A DNA stretch of 64,000 nucleotides, taken from NCBI GenBank assembly GCA_028583605.1, contig CM053330.1:22966129-23030128 (forward strand), written 5' to 3'. This DNA is from Dastarcus helophoroides. Lineage: Eukaryota > Arthropoda > Insecta > Coleoptera > Bothrideridae. Below, piece after piece: positions 1 to 10,779 of the stretch. The notes beneath the pieces are model-generated. The model searched no databases. It saw only the letters and a list, made by a program, of their open reading frames with translations, and was not told the DNA's origin. The number at the start of each line of letters is the position of its first letter. Positions within the stretch are counted from its first letter, which is position 1. The position numbers and the translations under genes are program-made.

Positions 1-439
1 ATTTTTCCTAAAAGTTCCACATATAAAAACTTTTGTCTAAAATTTCTTATTATGTATTTTCAAAATTTCGACTTGAGTTTTCTGTGCTTTTCATCCTTTT
101 TTTTTTTCGAAATTTTGTCTTTATTATTTTATGTATTTTAAGAACAGTTATTTCTAAAGCTGAGACCAAGATTCAGAATTTGGGAACCAAATACCAGTTT
201 CGATCTTGTTATATCTTATCACTTCAGTATAATCAACTCGAAATTGACAGCCATTCCGGCGGCACTAACAAATTACAAACATTACTGATAAGTATATCGC
301 GATCTATTTGCGTGCAAACAGAATACGATTTAGACTGCAACATTCCAGTTTCCTAAATATGACTTTTTTTTTTATTGTTACTCAACATTTTTAAACTTTT
401 TCTTGTAATACCGAGATTAAATTCACCTTTTTTTTTCAA

Positions 440-720
440 TTTCCAATTCTAAATTTCGATGATTTCTGGAAAGGTTGAATTTATTTTCGAAATTTCAACT
501 TTTTAGCTTCGGCTCAGGTGATCAAATTTCAGGTTTTAGTTCAAAATTTTCAGCAAAATATTCAAATTTGTAAAAAATCGAAATATCCATTTTAAAGTTG
601 AAATAAAAATAATAATAAGCCGAACTTTAGAGAAAAGCTCGAAATTTGTGTAATAGAAGTATTTTCAAATTTTCAAGTTTAAATTTAAACAAAGAATTTT
701 TAAAAAACTTTTAAAACGTA
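440..720. repeat. AAATTTCGA-type repeat, short block
   Basis: Diverged units such as CTAAATTTCGATGATTTC and CGAAATTTCAACTTTTTAG, the same family as the long blocks downstream. Confidence 0.6.
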
Positions 721-1109
721 CAAAAGCAGATCATCTGTGATGTAAACACAATATAAATAATAGAGTGGGTCGATATTCTAATTTTAAATGGCCTGCAGGG
801 CCAAAAGTTATGAAATGGTTTAAAGTGAAAAGAGTATTTTTTTTATTTCGATGTTCAACCCCCTCGCCGGGCTTCTAAATGTAAAAATTTTAAACAGTTG
901 GACTCACTAACAAAAAAAAAACAGCATATAGAAATTTAAATACTATTTAAATAATATTATTTATTATGAAACCAACAAATGATTACAATTTCAAAGCTTC
1001 TACTTTGTCCATTTTTTTTACTTATAGCTGAGGAGATGCATCTGAAAATGCTAGTTACTAGTTTCTACCGGGTCAAATTCTAATTGGGGGGACTCTTTCA
1101 GTACTGTCT

Positions 1110-1600
1110 ACTTGCAAAGGGCATTATGGCCCTGGGCGAGTAGGAGGCTGACATGAAGTTAGATAAGGACAAACAACCATTTTAAACAAGGATAATTTGT
1201 AATTAATAAGGAACATTTCTGTAGAAAAAAGAGTAGCTTTAAATAAAAGTTCTAACTGTGGTAAGAGGGATTGCACAGGAATTTGCTGTGTCCGGTTGTT
1301 TTGTACGCATCAAGAATTTTATTACACTTGGGATGATCAGAGCCATTGGAATGGAATTTTAGTATTGTTTGTAGTAATGAGACTCGGTTTTGTTTAGTGA
1401 TGTATGACAAATTGGTACCTGCGAGTGAAAAAAACGTCGTTTTAAGTTTTTTACTGACAGGTACCTGCACCATACTACATAACAACCACCTCCTCGTGAT
1501 GAGTTCTGTCCAAGAGCTACCCTATCATAAAAACGAAAAAAATTTGATCATTCTTGGGAGCTGATGGGAATCGAAATATATGTATGTAATTTATTCGTGG
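1110..1600 (-). pseudogene. LINE 3' tail, decayed
   Basis: On the minus strand the segment CNKILDAYKTTGHSKFLCNP lines up with the end of the LINE reading frame at 15390-15900, where KAYKTLKQQIPVR occurs in the same place. Both are followed by the same tail pattern (NYKLSLFKMVV here, NYNLSLFKKVF there), the remnant of the C-terminal 'YNL..FK..V..HL' block of insect LINE ORF2 proteins. Stops and frameshifts are frequent. On the + strand the shared words are ACAGGAATTTGCTGT (1273 and 15546) and AATAAGGATARGTTG-like text. This is a dead 5'-truncated copy of the same family. Confidence 0.6.
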
Positions 1601-2247
1601 CTAATGAACCATTACTCATCCTATCGCTGAGGTAACTCACTGCATAATATTAGGTGAGGGGGGGACTTGTGGGTATCTAAATATTGTATTACTTAAAAAT
1701 TATGTTTTACTTTGGCTAATAAACGACTACAAAACATTTCCCAACACAGGAAGTTTAGTTTTGGAATTTATAATTTTTATAAATATGTATTTAGGAGCCG
1801 TTGGGGGGCTAAGCACTTTTAAAAGTACCTAAGAATTTACGTCTGAAAATTGGTCTTTAATACGCAACTTTTCCCACCACAGGCAGTCTGAAATTAAAAA
1901 AATAATAATAAAATCTACCCAACCTAATAAACAATCAGTAAGCATTGCAGCTCGTATCTTCTGACGTCATGCAGTGCACACGGAAATGCTGTTGTAGAAA
2001 GTTGTAACTTAAGGAAAAATTATTGTTTAAAGGATATAAATTTGGCGGAATTTCTTAAAACTATTTTTGAAATTATGAGTTATTTTAACGAATTTCCTAT
2101 TGGTGATTTGTATTTTGGAAAATATTTCGTTGACATTGCACATGGCATTATTTTCAAACGTTCACTCATAACAAACCGACTGTGATTGATGTTTTAGTTT
2201 TAACAATATTTTGATGTATATTACAAATGCTTCTATTTATGTTGCAG

Positions 2248-2412
2248 GTAGTTTCAAATAAAATTTCTAGTGGTGATTTGAAATCGCTACAAGGTTTGGT
2301 CACCAATGATATACTTCCAACATTGCAGGCAGCTGTAGCTTCAATGTCTTTATCGCAAAGAGAACAATTAGCAATATCTGTAGATGACATTTACTTTTCT
2401 TTTCCATATCAG
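2248..2412 (+). CDS. MAIP1: MAIP1-like mitochondrial protein, penultimate coding exon
   Basis: This exon follows a TTTATGTTGCAG acceptor and stops at a CAG|GTACAG donor, in phase 0 at both ends. It reads VVSNKISSGDLKSLQGLV and later DDIYFSFPYQ. Joined to the next exon, it follows the pattern of animal m-AAA protease-interacting protein 1 (C2orf47 family). In mammals that family binds the AFG3L2 m-AAA protease in the mitochondrial matrix and helps sort EMRE, the essential subunit of the calcium uniporter; the fold resembles Tim44. The stretch matches the family helix before 'LEGLV' and the following 'DEIVF' strand. Upstream exons, which should carry the mitochondrial presequence, were not found and may lie left of the window. 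The family call rests on remembered similarity, not on a search. The ATG at 2227 lies in the intron and is not a real start. Confidence 0.75.
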
Positions 2413-2558
2413 GTACAGATTGTGGATGATATAAATACCTTAATTCTTTACCCAAATATATTTTCCCATGATAATCCCAAGGTACTCCAGCATTCCTAAA
2501 TCCTCTTCTTTTGTAGTTTTATTCAGTTAATATAATGTAATATGTACTTTTGTTGCAG

Positions 2559-2840
2559 ATTGGCATTATTTTTGATGATGAAGATAAGAGCAAGGAACAA
2601 AAACGTTATGTTGAAATAACCATGGTTTATCACACTTTAAGAGGCTTGGCTAATATGCGTTCTCGAGGAGAGGAACCACCCATAAACATGGGGATGTTAC
2701 CTGAGTTTCAGTCAAAAATTTCTATTTGCAATTACAGATTTATTAGAGAATTTACTAAGGGTGTCGAAAGTGACTGGACTGTTAATTTATTGAACCATTT
2801 TAAGCCAGCAGATGATTTGGAAAATTCGGAAAATTCGTGA
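2559..2840 (+). CDS. MAIP1: MAIP1-like mitochondrial protein, last coding exon
   Basis: The exon begins after a TTTTGTTGCAG acceptor, in phase 0 with the previous exon across a 146-bp intron, and ends at TGA (2838-2840). It encodes 93 residues. They start IGIIFDDEDKSKEQ, continue through RYVEITMVYHTLRGLAN, and end with the diagnostic block REFTKGVESDWTVNLLNHF. That block corresponds to the 'REFTQGVKPDWTI' segment near the C terminus of animal MAIP1 proteins and is the strongest support for the name. The downstream sequence is AT-rich with no clear poly(A) signal. The protein probably works in the mitochondrial matrix. No link to CRTC, 22 kb downstream on the same strand, is suggested beyond being neighbours. 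Confidence 0.78.
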   Translation: MGIIFDDEDKSKEQKRYVEITMVYHTLRGLANMRSRGEEPPINMGMLPEFQSKISICNYRFIREFTKGVESDWTVNLLNHFKPADDLENSENS

Positions 2841-3040
2841 TTAAGATTTTGTTTGTATGTATTTCTTTAAAATATATGTATGATTTAATCAATTTTACAT
2901 TTTTTTATATTTTTTATTTAGAAAAAAATAATAATAATTTGAGTCACCTGAAGAGTGGCGGCTTGCATATAGGCACTGTGGAACTGCAGGACCCCCAATT
3001 TCCACTTGATATCATCAATACCCTTTCTTTATATTAGTAT

Positions 3041-3241
3041 AATATACAGATAAGGAGAATGGTTAACTATCATGCAGAACGCTAAGGAAAATCCATTCTT
3101 AAATTCTTGTTTCATCTGCAGATCCTCTGAACGTACTCCCCTACTTTGCCGGAGCAAGACCGTTTCTTTATTTAATTCGTTTACCAGTGAATACCAGTTA
3201 TTATTTAGCATCGGATTGCGCAGTTTTGTGATTAAATCAAT
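3041..3241 (-). other. Unrecognised open stretch with a good acceptor; possible exon
   Basis: On the minus strand a strong acceptor-like GCAAGTTCTTTTAG (about 3242-3255) precedes an open frame of about 66 codons. It begins SIDLITKLRNPMLNNNWYSL and continues VNELNKETVLLRQSRGVRSE. The composition is protein-like, with charged helices and few of the Phe/Lys/Asn runs that mark the AT-rich junk here. The frame ends at TAA near 3031. It is 190 bp from the MAIP1-like stop codon on the opposite strand. I do not recognise a family. It could be an exon of an unseen minus-strand gene, a processed fragment or chance. Confidence 0.3.
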
Positions 3242-3839
3242 GGACTAAAAGAACTTGCAAATAATCAAATACTAAAAAAAATGTTTTGTGATAGTTTCAG
3301 TAATGACACATCTAAGACCAATTATTTAGTACTGAAATTCCCACTGGCACTGATTGTCTCCGTGAAATGTCTCGTCAATATCTTTCCGCTCTCCGTTCAA
3401 TTGGTTCGGTCAGTGCAGAAGAATACAAGAACCGCCCGTCTAATCCCATCAATACGCTCTTAATATAAATCTCCCATCAGATTTCTCCCCATGGTCAGTG
3501 TTCAACTCTCCTGATCTGTATAATCCTTAGGGTTAAAATTAGTAATCATCTCTTAGTTTATAAACTGGGAGAACACTACTACTTTCCATTAAAAAAATAC
3601 AAAAGTCTTTGTCTGGTGCGCTGCACAGTTCCAGCGGTGATAACAGGCTACACGACATGCTGCAAAGCAAAGAGAACACTGCTTTCGCAATGTCGACCTT
3701 GACGTGCTTGACTAACGACTAAATTCATCCATCGCAGTATCCCCGAGACTAAATGTCGCAGATGAAATCGTTGTAACACCGTTTATCTAAAGAGTTTGGT
3801 CTTCGAATCCAATTACTCTCAATAAATTAATGCCAAAAC

Positions 3840-4160
3840 TTTTAAATAGTCATTTTAGATAAAATTGGGTTTTGAAAATTTTAGGAAGTTTTGAAATTTT
3901 TCTCGAAATTTCCAAATTAAAATCAAATAACATCAATTTTATCTGTAAACTTGTATTTTCAATTTTCTTTTTTTTTGTATAACTTTAAATTATTCTTCTA
4001 GTTTGGACTGTTCTCCAAAAACTTCGTGTTTAAATTTGAAACGCTAGTGAGAGCATTTTTAAATTTCATTAAATATTGACTTCCTGCAAGTTTTCAGTTT
4101 AAACTGAAAAATATTTTCTTTCTAAAATTTCAGTTGTTGAGTTGAAACTTTAAGTTAAAT
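3840..4160. repeat. AAATTTCGA-type repeat, short block
   Basis: TGAAATTTTTCTCGAAATTT and similar units, T-rich orientation, next to a 4230-4400 patch with repeated ATCTCGCC words. Confidence 0.6.
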
Positions 4161-5174
4161 CATGGATTAATTGTAAACATTTTTTTGTTGTTGTTAAAAG
4201 CACTGTCAAAAATGCCTGCGTTTAAAGGACCTTTTTAGTACCTACATCGCCGTTCATCTCGCCATGCATCTCGACGTTGATCTCGCCGCTCAGCGATGTT
4301 AATATAATTCTGTAGAATTATACGATTATAAACATACTCGGGCAGTTCACCAAGCCACGCATCTCGCCACGACTAGACGAACAAAATAATTTGTTTTTGA
4401 GGATGCAGTTGCTTGAAATTCATTCTGTGATTGGTTCGCTCAAGACACTTGGGCCACGAGTGTAGAATGTATTAAGCAGTTGTCTTATAGACCAGCATTT
4501 ATAAAAAGCTGGCTTTGAATTTGTAAAGGAGCAACAAAATCAATATTCTTAATTATTGATTAAAACATTGTGAATTAAAATTGTTCTTAATAGTAAACAA
4601 ACTAAGATTTGATATACAGTGAGATCCAAATGTAACCCATAAATTCATTATTTACTTAATTAATAATTTATAAGTAATAAGTCGAAGGGGACCCGAACTC
4701 GGTACTATCGTCGTTATATACAAGTTTTGTTGTTATTTGTTATAAATATTTTGCAAAATTTCATAGATACTGATTTTCAATCAATATTTATAAACTTCAG
4801 GATATTTCAGATAATGTAATTAGAACTAATTTGCTGTTTATACCTGTTTGAGGCAAATAGTCGTTATTAATTTTTATAAATCATGTTGTATACAAGTTAA
4901 CCCCAGTGTATTAGACTTCTGCAATTACTAGTAATATTTTACTATAAATTGGTGTACCGATTTTCGATTTTTGGTTCTACCATTTGTAAGATGTAATTAA
5001 ATGTTGTCTCTGTTATTCTTAAATATTCATAATATCGATCAGGATACCCTTTTAGTTACTGGTACAAATGATGAAATTCGCCAAATATAGTCCGGTTTTT
5101 ATTTACTGGATGAAAATTGAAATATAGAATTTGTCCCCTGAACCCAAGAAAGATTAAAAAACATAACAAAGGTT

Positions 5175-5217
5175 GCTCTAACGCGTTTCGACATCCAAAC
5201 TGTCATCTTCAGAAAGA
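5175..5217 (-). ncRNA. Hammerhead-ribozyme-like motif
   Basis: On the minus strand the sequence reads TCTTT, CTGAAGA, T, GACA, GTTTGGA, TGTC, GAA, ACGCGT, T, AGAGC. This fits the hammerhead core CUGANGA and GAA. Stem II is GACA/TGTC, with one unpaired T before it. Stem III is the tiny palindrome ACGCGT (A-U closing pair, as required). The residue at position 17 is T, which is allowed. A 4-bp stem I forms between CTTT and AGAG. Very short stem III is typical of the minimal hammerheads reported in Penelope-like retroelements. Activity is not shown, and the unpaired T and weak stem I could make it inactive. Confidence 0.5.
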
Positions 5218-5286
5218 AACAGTTTTTTTTCTTTCTGTATTTTAATTTTTGAAGATAACCAAGGACCAATCCGTTCCACCAAAAAT

Positions 5287-5646
5287 TTACTGGATGTACA
5301 TTCCATTCCGGTTTCCCTTTTTTGATATCAACCACCATTTCAGAGCACTTGCAGAATCACTGCTACTGTCGGAATCTGTGAACAGTTTGACTACCAGTCT
5401 GATACAATAAAACTGACTAACGACTACCGAAAGCAGTTTCAAGTGAACTTCTTCACTATGTTCGCTAGCGTCGAGGTTTGATGCGTGGCAAGTTGCCCGG
5501 CGAGATGAACGGCTCCACTTTACCCTAGGCAACCTTTGAATATTTAAAACGATTATCCCTACAACTGCAAGCATGATTAGGTAATGCTTAGAAAGTGGTT
5601 TTGATTCGAACACTAAGAAACATACAAAAAAATTAAAGGATAACAA
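5287..5646 (-). other. Open frame next to the hammerhead-like motif, unrecognised
   Basis: A 119-residue minus-strand frame has a hydrophobic start, a basic middle (RVKWSRSSRRATCH) and an acidic serine run (FTDSDSSSDSASALKWW). It sits directly upstream, in minus sense, of the hammerhead-like motif, and its DNA is richer in CpG than the surroundings. The end overlaps text (AAGATAACCAAGGACCA at 5253) that recurs at 20352-20368, so this is repeat-derived. It may be part of a Penelope-like or other retroelement leader. No enzyme motif is visible. Confidence 0.25.
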
Positions 5647-5784
5647 AGTTATACTTTTGAGTGTTTGTAAGGTACTATTTTTTATACAAAAAAACTAGTC
5701 AAATAGTCTCTAGGTCTCATTGCACGCCTATCAAATTTCTAGATCGGTTGCAATTGATCACAATGAACTTCATTAAGATCAATA

Positions 5785-8542
5785 TACAGGATGATCAGAA
5801 AGAATGGCCCGGTTGGGTTAGGGTTCTAAACTGGACATAGTAGACACCAAAATATTACGATTGAGTTAAACATGCCTTATACCAACGTCGTTGATTTAAG
5901 AGATACAGAGCGTTCAATGTTTATATTTTGTTCTGAAATTTCTCAATCAATGAGACAGTTTTGATGCTACAAGTTTAATATTTGGGAATTTTATGTTTTT
6001 TGGTGTAAAAATTACGAATTTTGGGTTTATTTTGACCTCGCCACTTGTTTCAGATTATTATTTACGTAAATCAAAAATTTTTCCCCTGCTTAATTATGCC
6101 TACAATAAGTAAAGCATATAAAAGAACAACCAATTCTATAAAGAAAATTTATTCTTGTTTAGGTCGTCTAAATCTAATTGTTTTCAAGTTATTTCCATTT
6201 AAAAGGTTCAACGTATTTTGTTACGATTTTTTTATTCTTAAAATATGCAAAGATCGGGAGAATCAACCACAGCAACAGTAAATAACAATAATTATTATTT
6301 GTAATAGAGACAGTGACAAACTTCAAACCTAATGTTGGAAGTGTCTATCACTTACTTCAATAAATTTCAAATTTCACTTTATTAAATGTCAAAATCAAAA
6401 TTTCGGTAGTATTTTTAAACGTATTTGAGGCTTCTTGAATTATTTACCGCAACTCCTAAAGAGAAATTAATTCTTCCTGATAAACTAAATTCTTCAAATT
6501 TGAAAAAATATAGTAATAATCTGCTCCTTAAAAAACCATAAAAAATACATTAAAACTTTTAAATGGAAATATCTTAAACACCGATAGATTTAGACGACAT
6601 AAACAAGATGGCGGGAATAAACTGCGCTCAAAATAATTGGGGCCCTTAATTACAGACCCGAATTGCGTTCAAAATTTTATCTTTGGCCAAGGCCCGCTTA
6701 ATCCTGTACTGAACTGCGCTCAAATTAATTAGGTAGGTATTGTTTGTTTAAATTACATACAGGTGCATTTATTTGCAGACATACAAAAATTAGGAAATAT
6801 TTATGTATTGTATGTATATATACACAAGTAAAAAATTATAAAACGATAGAATTAAACTTAAAGGATACACACTTCACAAAGTCAAGTCGAGATATTTCAT
6901 TATGTTCTAGGTGATTAATTTTATGTTCAATAAATTCTTGTTTTTTTTAGGACGTTCTTGTCGTAGTACTTTCTCTCCTTCCTTTTTATAGACTTGATTT
7001 TTGTGTACGCATTGGTTTGCGTCGCTCTTAAAGTTTTCAAAAAAGGTGTATATTGGGGTGAGGTCTCCTCATTTCCGAATTGAATCTGGAATCTGGTTCG
7101 GAATATACTACAATCCGTGTTGCCCAGATTTCGGGTGGAAATTTTAGGCTTTCCTTGTTGATATAATTTTGTGTGAGGTAGTCCAAAAATTGATCAATAC
7201 GTTCATCTTCAGGTTTGTCGGATATAGTCTTCTAATAAGCAATTACCGACTTCATTGTGAGACAGAAACGTCAGCCCAAATAGATGTTTTAGCCACGCAC
7301 CCGTTGGACAATTGTTGTCCTTGTATTTCTTTGTTAATCCCAGTGACTATCTTTCTCCACCTAAAATAACTAAAAACGTAAGGTCTTGTGGATATTTTGA
7401 AATGTGTAGTAAATAACATACCGAGCTTGAGGTAAATGGAAACGACAGCCAATTATATTCGCATCCGGAAATGCGGCATACTTTATGTATGTATAGTAAG
7501 TATGCATAGCAGTATCTATAGCGATTTCGAAGAAAACCTTCTCCATTAATTGTAATTATTTTCGTTTTGTTTAACTGTTCTTGCACATCTTTCTTAGTAT
7601 TGGGTAACTTCGGTAATATTTTTAACGCAGTTTGATTTAAATTGTTGCGAATGTATTTCACGTCTCTTGCAGATATAGTATTCATAACGCCTTTTTGCAT
7701 CTCAATTGCTGTTTTAATTAATTTTGCTGGCTTTTCGGAGATTTCGCTGTTTGTGTTGTTTAATACTGTTAATTATCTTTTGGCGACTAAGACATGCTTC
7801 ATCCATTTGGTGGTTATGGATTCTGTCTTTTTGGAAAAAGCGGAGTTGAGGGTACACTGCTTCTTTGTACAATGCCACCATATTTCATCCATTTTCTTCA
7901 ATTTCCGACACTGGGAAAACCTAAATTTTTCGAACACTAGTAGCGTACAATCCCGTTCACTTAACATATATTCCATGTCGATAGAACAAAAGATAAATCA
8001 TAACTAAATAATAATTATAACCACTGCATAAGGGTCAGGACCCCCAAAGGTGAAAGTTGTAAATTATTAGAAGCTCATTATAAATTTTGAAGGCAATTCA
8101 GTCTTGGAATTAACCCTGACCAATGAGAGGGTTAATTGCCATAACTTTTGAGGGCAATTCGTGCTCGCCCAAACAAGAGTACCTTCTCTTTGCAAAATTA
8201 ATTTCTCTTTAATATTCTCTACCTGTTGTAAGTCTAAATCAGCAGACAAAAACATATGTTTTAATTTACATAGATAACACAGCTAAACTAGCGCCCTCTA
8301 GGAGAAAGGTCAAAGTAAGCTTAAATCCTTACACCAAAAAACATAAAACTTTCAATTTTTAGATTTATAGCACCAAAAGTTTCTTAATTATTGAAAAATT
8401 TCAAAATAAAATTTTAACTTTGAACGCCCTATATTTCCTAAACTAACGACATTAGTATAGGGCATATTGAGCTCAATCGTAATATTTTCATGCCTAGTAT
8501 TTCCAGTTTAGCGTTGGCCAGTTCTTTCTGACTCACCCTGTA
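5785..8542. mobile_element. 2.76-kb TIR element with long inverted repeats, carrying a broken MULE
   Basis: The left end TACAGGATGATCAGAAAGAA and the reverse complement of the right end (TACAGGGTGAGTCAGAAAGA) open inverted repeats of about 220-240 bp that stay alignable, including GATTTAAGAGATACAGAGCG-like text and TTATGTTTTTTGGTGTAA near the inner ends. TA lies at both boundaries. The interior holds a minus-strand FLYWCH/MULE transposase relic (6940-7976). A 662-bp element with the same ends lies at 59921-60582. No 8-10 bp target duplication of the usual MULE type is visible at the boundaries. Confidence 0.8.
6940..7976 (-). pseudogene. FLYWCH-domain MULE transposase, broken
   Basis: Reading the minus strand from 7976, the N-terminal part (LLVFEKFRFSQCRK, then EIWWHCTKKQCTLNS) has the spaced F, W, C, C of a FLYWCH zinc finger. 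After one stop (7773) the same frame continues with EKPAKLIKTAIEM, ALKILPKLPNTKKDVQEQLN and INGEGFLRN, the linker typical of insect MULE transposases. The C-terminal part reappears at 7205-7040 as DQFLDYLTQNYINKESLKFP, PEIWATR and RRPHPNIHLF, also family-typical. A one-base loss in the TTTTTT run near 7040 breaks the frame before LKTLRATQTNAYTKI. The central catalytic region between about 7250 and 7410 is not readable, so the gene is dead. Confidence 0.75.
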
Positions 8543-8559
8543 CATCTTAATAAGAACTA

Positions 8560-9660
8560 ATGCGGCAAACATTCAAAAAAAAATTAACTCAATGAATCTA
8601 GGAAACGAAACGTTTTCGGACATGTGTTAATGCTCTTAACGTTCTTTTCATATTTTGACAAAAAAATACAATCTTAAATTTTCGTAGAACAATAAACAAC
8701 AAGATCCAAGAGGTTTTATGGAAATTTCTTTACAGTAATTGGATTCCGAGGTTTTTGTATTTTAAACGCTTGAGTTATTTGGAAATTATTTCGTTTTGAA
8801 TTAATGTGTGCTGTACGTATAAAAGCAACATATGTCCAACATTAAAATTTTTCAAGAAACCAAACATGGTTTGGGTCAAAATTAATAATAATCTCGTTAC
8901 ATTAATAGCTATAAATATTGTAAGTTAAAATTAATCTTAACTTAATAAATCTATACTCCTTATCAAAAAAGTTTTTCGGAGGTTAACTGCCCGGAGCATA
9001 GAAAGTGCCAAATAAACAAACATGTTAATGATGAATACCATGAAAATATGGTATTAAGAAGGGTACAACAAAACCCACTATAATCAACCTTGTCCTTACT
9101 GATAGCTAGTTGGCGTTTGATGGGCGGCAGCACTAGTAAATCGTAAGAGTGGGCAAATAATTTTCGACAAACTGACAGAAGAACTTTTTTGCCGTTAAAA
9201 ATTTGTAGCTACCCGCTTTTTTTTAATCAAAGAAAATTTGCCCAATGGGCGGTACGAGAATGGACAAAAGAGGCTGGCGAGTAAAGGTATATGCTAAATT
9301 AGTAGGACATTGTGACTTTGGTATGAGGCATGTTAGCCATATTTTATTTTACCCTGCGACATCTCCTGGCCAACACGGTATGTCCAAATATATTTTTCGA
9401 GAGGGGTCCTACGCTATAGCTTGTATAGCTTATACGTAAATCCAACAGTGGGGATTCTAGACCGGGTGTTACGCACGTCACGCTCCAACTTTTTTCCAAG
9501 TAAGGCCCTTTTGGCATACTTCATTCCCAATCTCGTTTTGTGCCTCACGCCCTTTATGACAAGCCACATTCATTTTGAATTTCTACTATTTCTTCGGCCA
9601 CATGCCATCCGAAGCTGTTACGTCATTTTCAGTCTAGAACGCCTCTAGCATATTTACACT
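8560..9660. other. Gene-free stretch with a GC-richer island
   Basis: 8560-8980 is plain AT-rich DNA. From about 8980 to 9650 G+C rises and CpGs appear (GACCGGGTGTTACGCACGTC, GGGCGGCAGCACTAG, GGGCGGTACGAGAATGG). Two unrelated + strand frames of 64 and 75 residues (9245-9439, 9421-9648) show no motif I recognise. The island is probably a degraded transposon fragment. A small hairpin ATACCAT-GAAAAT-ATGGTAT lies near 9036. Confidence 0.35.
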
Positions 9661-10770
9661 TTCCTTAAAATTTCGATTTTTTTGAAATTTATTACAAACA
9701 CCGAGTTTTACATAAAATGTAATGAAACAGAAGAAATTTGGAACTTTTTAAACTAAATAAATGAAAAAGGTCGATATCCATAATAAAACCGAATCATAAA
9801 AAAAATATATGTATCTAAATTATGAGAAAAAATGTGTTTTTAAAAATTTGAGTTTTAAAAAAAATGTCAAGATTTCGAGGAACAAATTTAAAAAAAGTCA
9901 AAATTTCGAAACGAAACCTGGTTATTTTAGGTGATAAAAAAATTTTCGGGATTTTAGGTTTACTCTTAAAATTTTGACTTTAGTAACTTTATTCTTAAAA
10001 TTTCGATTTCAAACAAAAAAATTTAAAATTGTTAACAGAAAATTAAATAGTGTTTTAGACCGAAATTAAAAAAAAAGCAAGGTTTAGAAAAAAATATGAT
10101 AACATGGTACAAAAAAGAATCCCAAATATCATTTTTTGTCGAAATAATGACTTATCCCTTGACGTTTCTAACGAATGAGTCGAAATTTCCAGAAAATGAC
10201 TATATTTATTTTCAAGTTTAAATTCAAAATAGGGACATTTCGACATGCTCGACTTCTTGTTAGACAAATTTTGATTTTAGGGCCGACATTCTCTGGAACT
10301 GAAAAATTATTACAAAAAAATTAGATTTTGAGGTTAAAATCGACATTTTGTGGAAAAAAAAATCTTTACGCCTAAATCTGAAATTTTTATGAGTAAAAAT
10401 TTCCAAAAAGAAATCTGGGAATTTCATTGTTAAGAATGTTTGCTACCAAAGTCAGAATTTTAACATCAAGTAAAAATTCGGCTTTTTTCTTAAAAATTCG
10501 GTTTTTAAATTCTAAATTCCCTCAAACTTTAAAAATGCCACTTTTTTTTCAACTTTTAAATTCGATTCAAAATATCTAGATCTACAAAAAAGTTTTGCAT
10601 GTAAACTCTACATTTTGTTAATTTTTTAATTATATTTCAGAATTTCAAATTTAAACCGATAATTTTTGCTTTTTTCTCCTAGAATTTCGACATAAAACTC
10701 GAAACGTTGACTTTTCTCTAACCTCAATTTTTATCTTTCAGCGAAATTTCGAGTTATAAATCAAAAAAAA
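9660..10770. repeat. AAATTTCGA-type degenerate repeat block
   Basis: The block is built from short variants of AAATTTCGA and its complement separated by A- or T-runs, for example AAAATTTCGATTTTTTTG, TCAAAATTTCGAAACGAAAC and CGAAATTTCC. CpG occurs almost only in the TCGA context. Open frames inside (such as 10055-10267) are by-products of low complexity. Confidence 0.75.
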
Positions 10771-10779
10771 ATCCCAATT

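Noticed and set aside
1963..1970. TGACGTCA (full CRE) upstream of the MAIP1 exon
   Set aside because: An 8-mer palindrome is expected by chance about once per 64 kb, and it is not near a known promoter. A link with CRTC/CREB would be speculation.
1930..2186. Open + strand frame with KDINLAEFLKTIF just upstream of the MAIP1 exon
   Set aside because: It slightly resembles the 'DFSIAEF' part of MAIP1, but there is no donor site after it and the expected following residues are absent.
2166..2390. Minus-strand 74-residue frame
   Set aside because: It is the antisense shadow of the MAIP1 exon.
7642..8007. 121-residue + strand frame
   Set aside because: It is the antisense shadow of the FLYWCH/MULE transposase.
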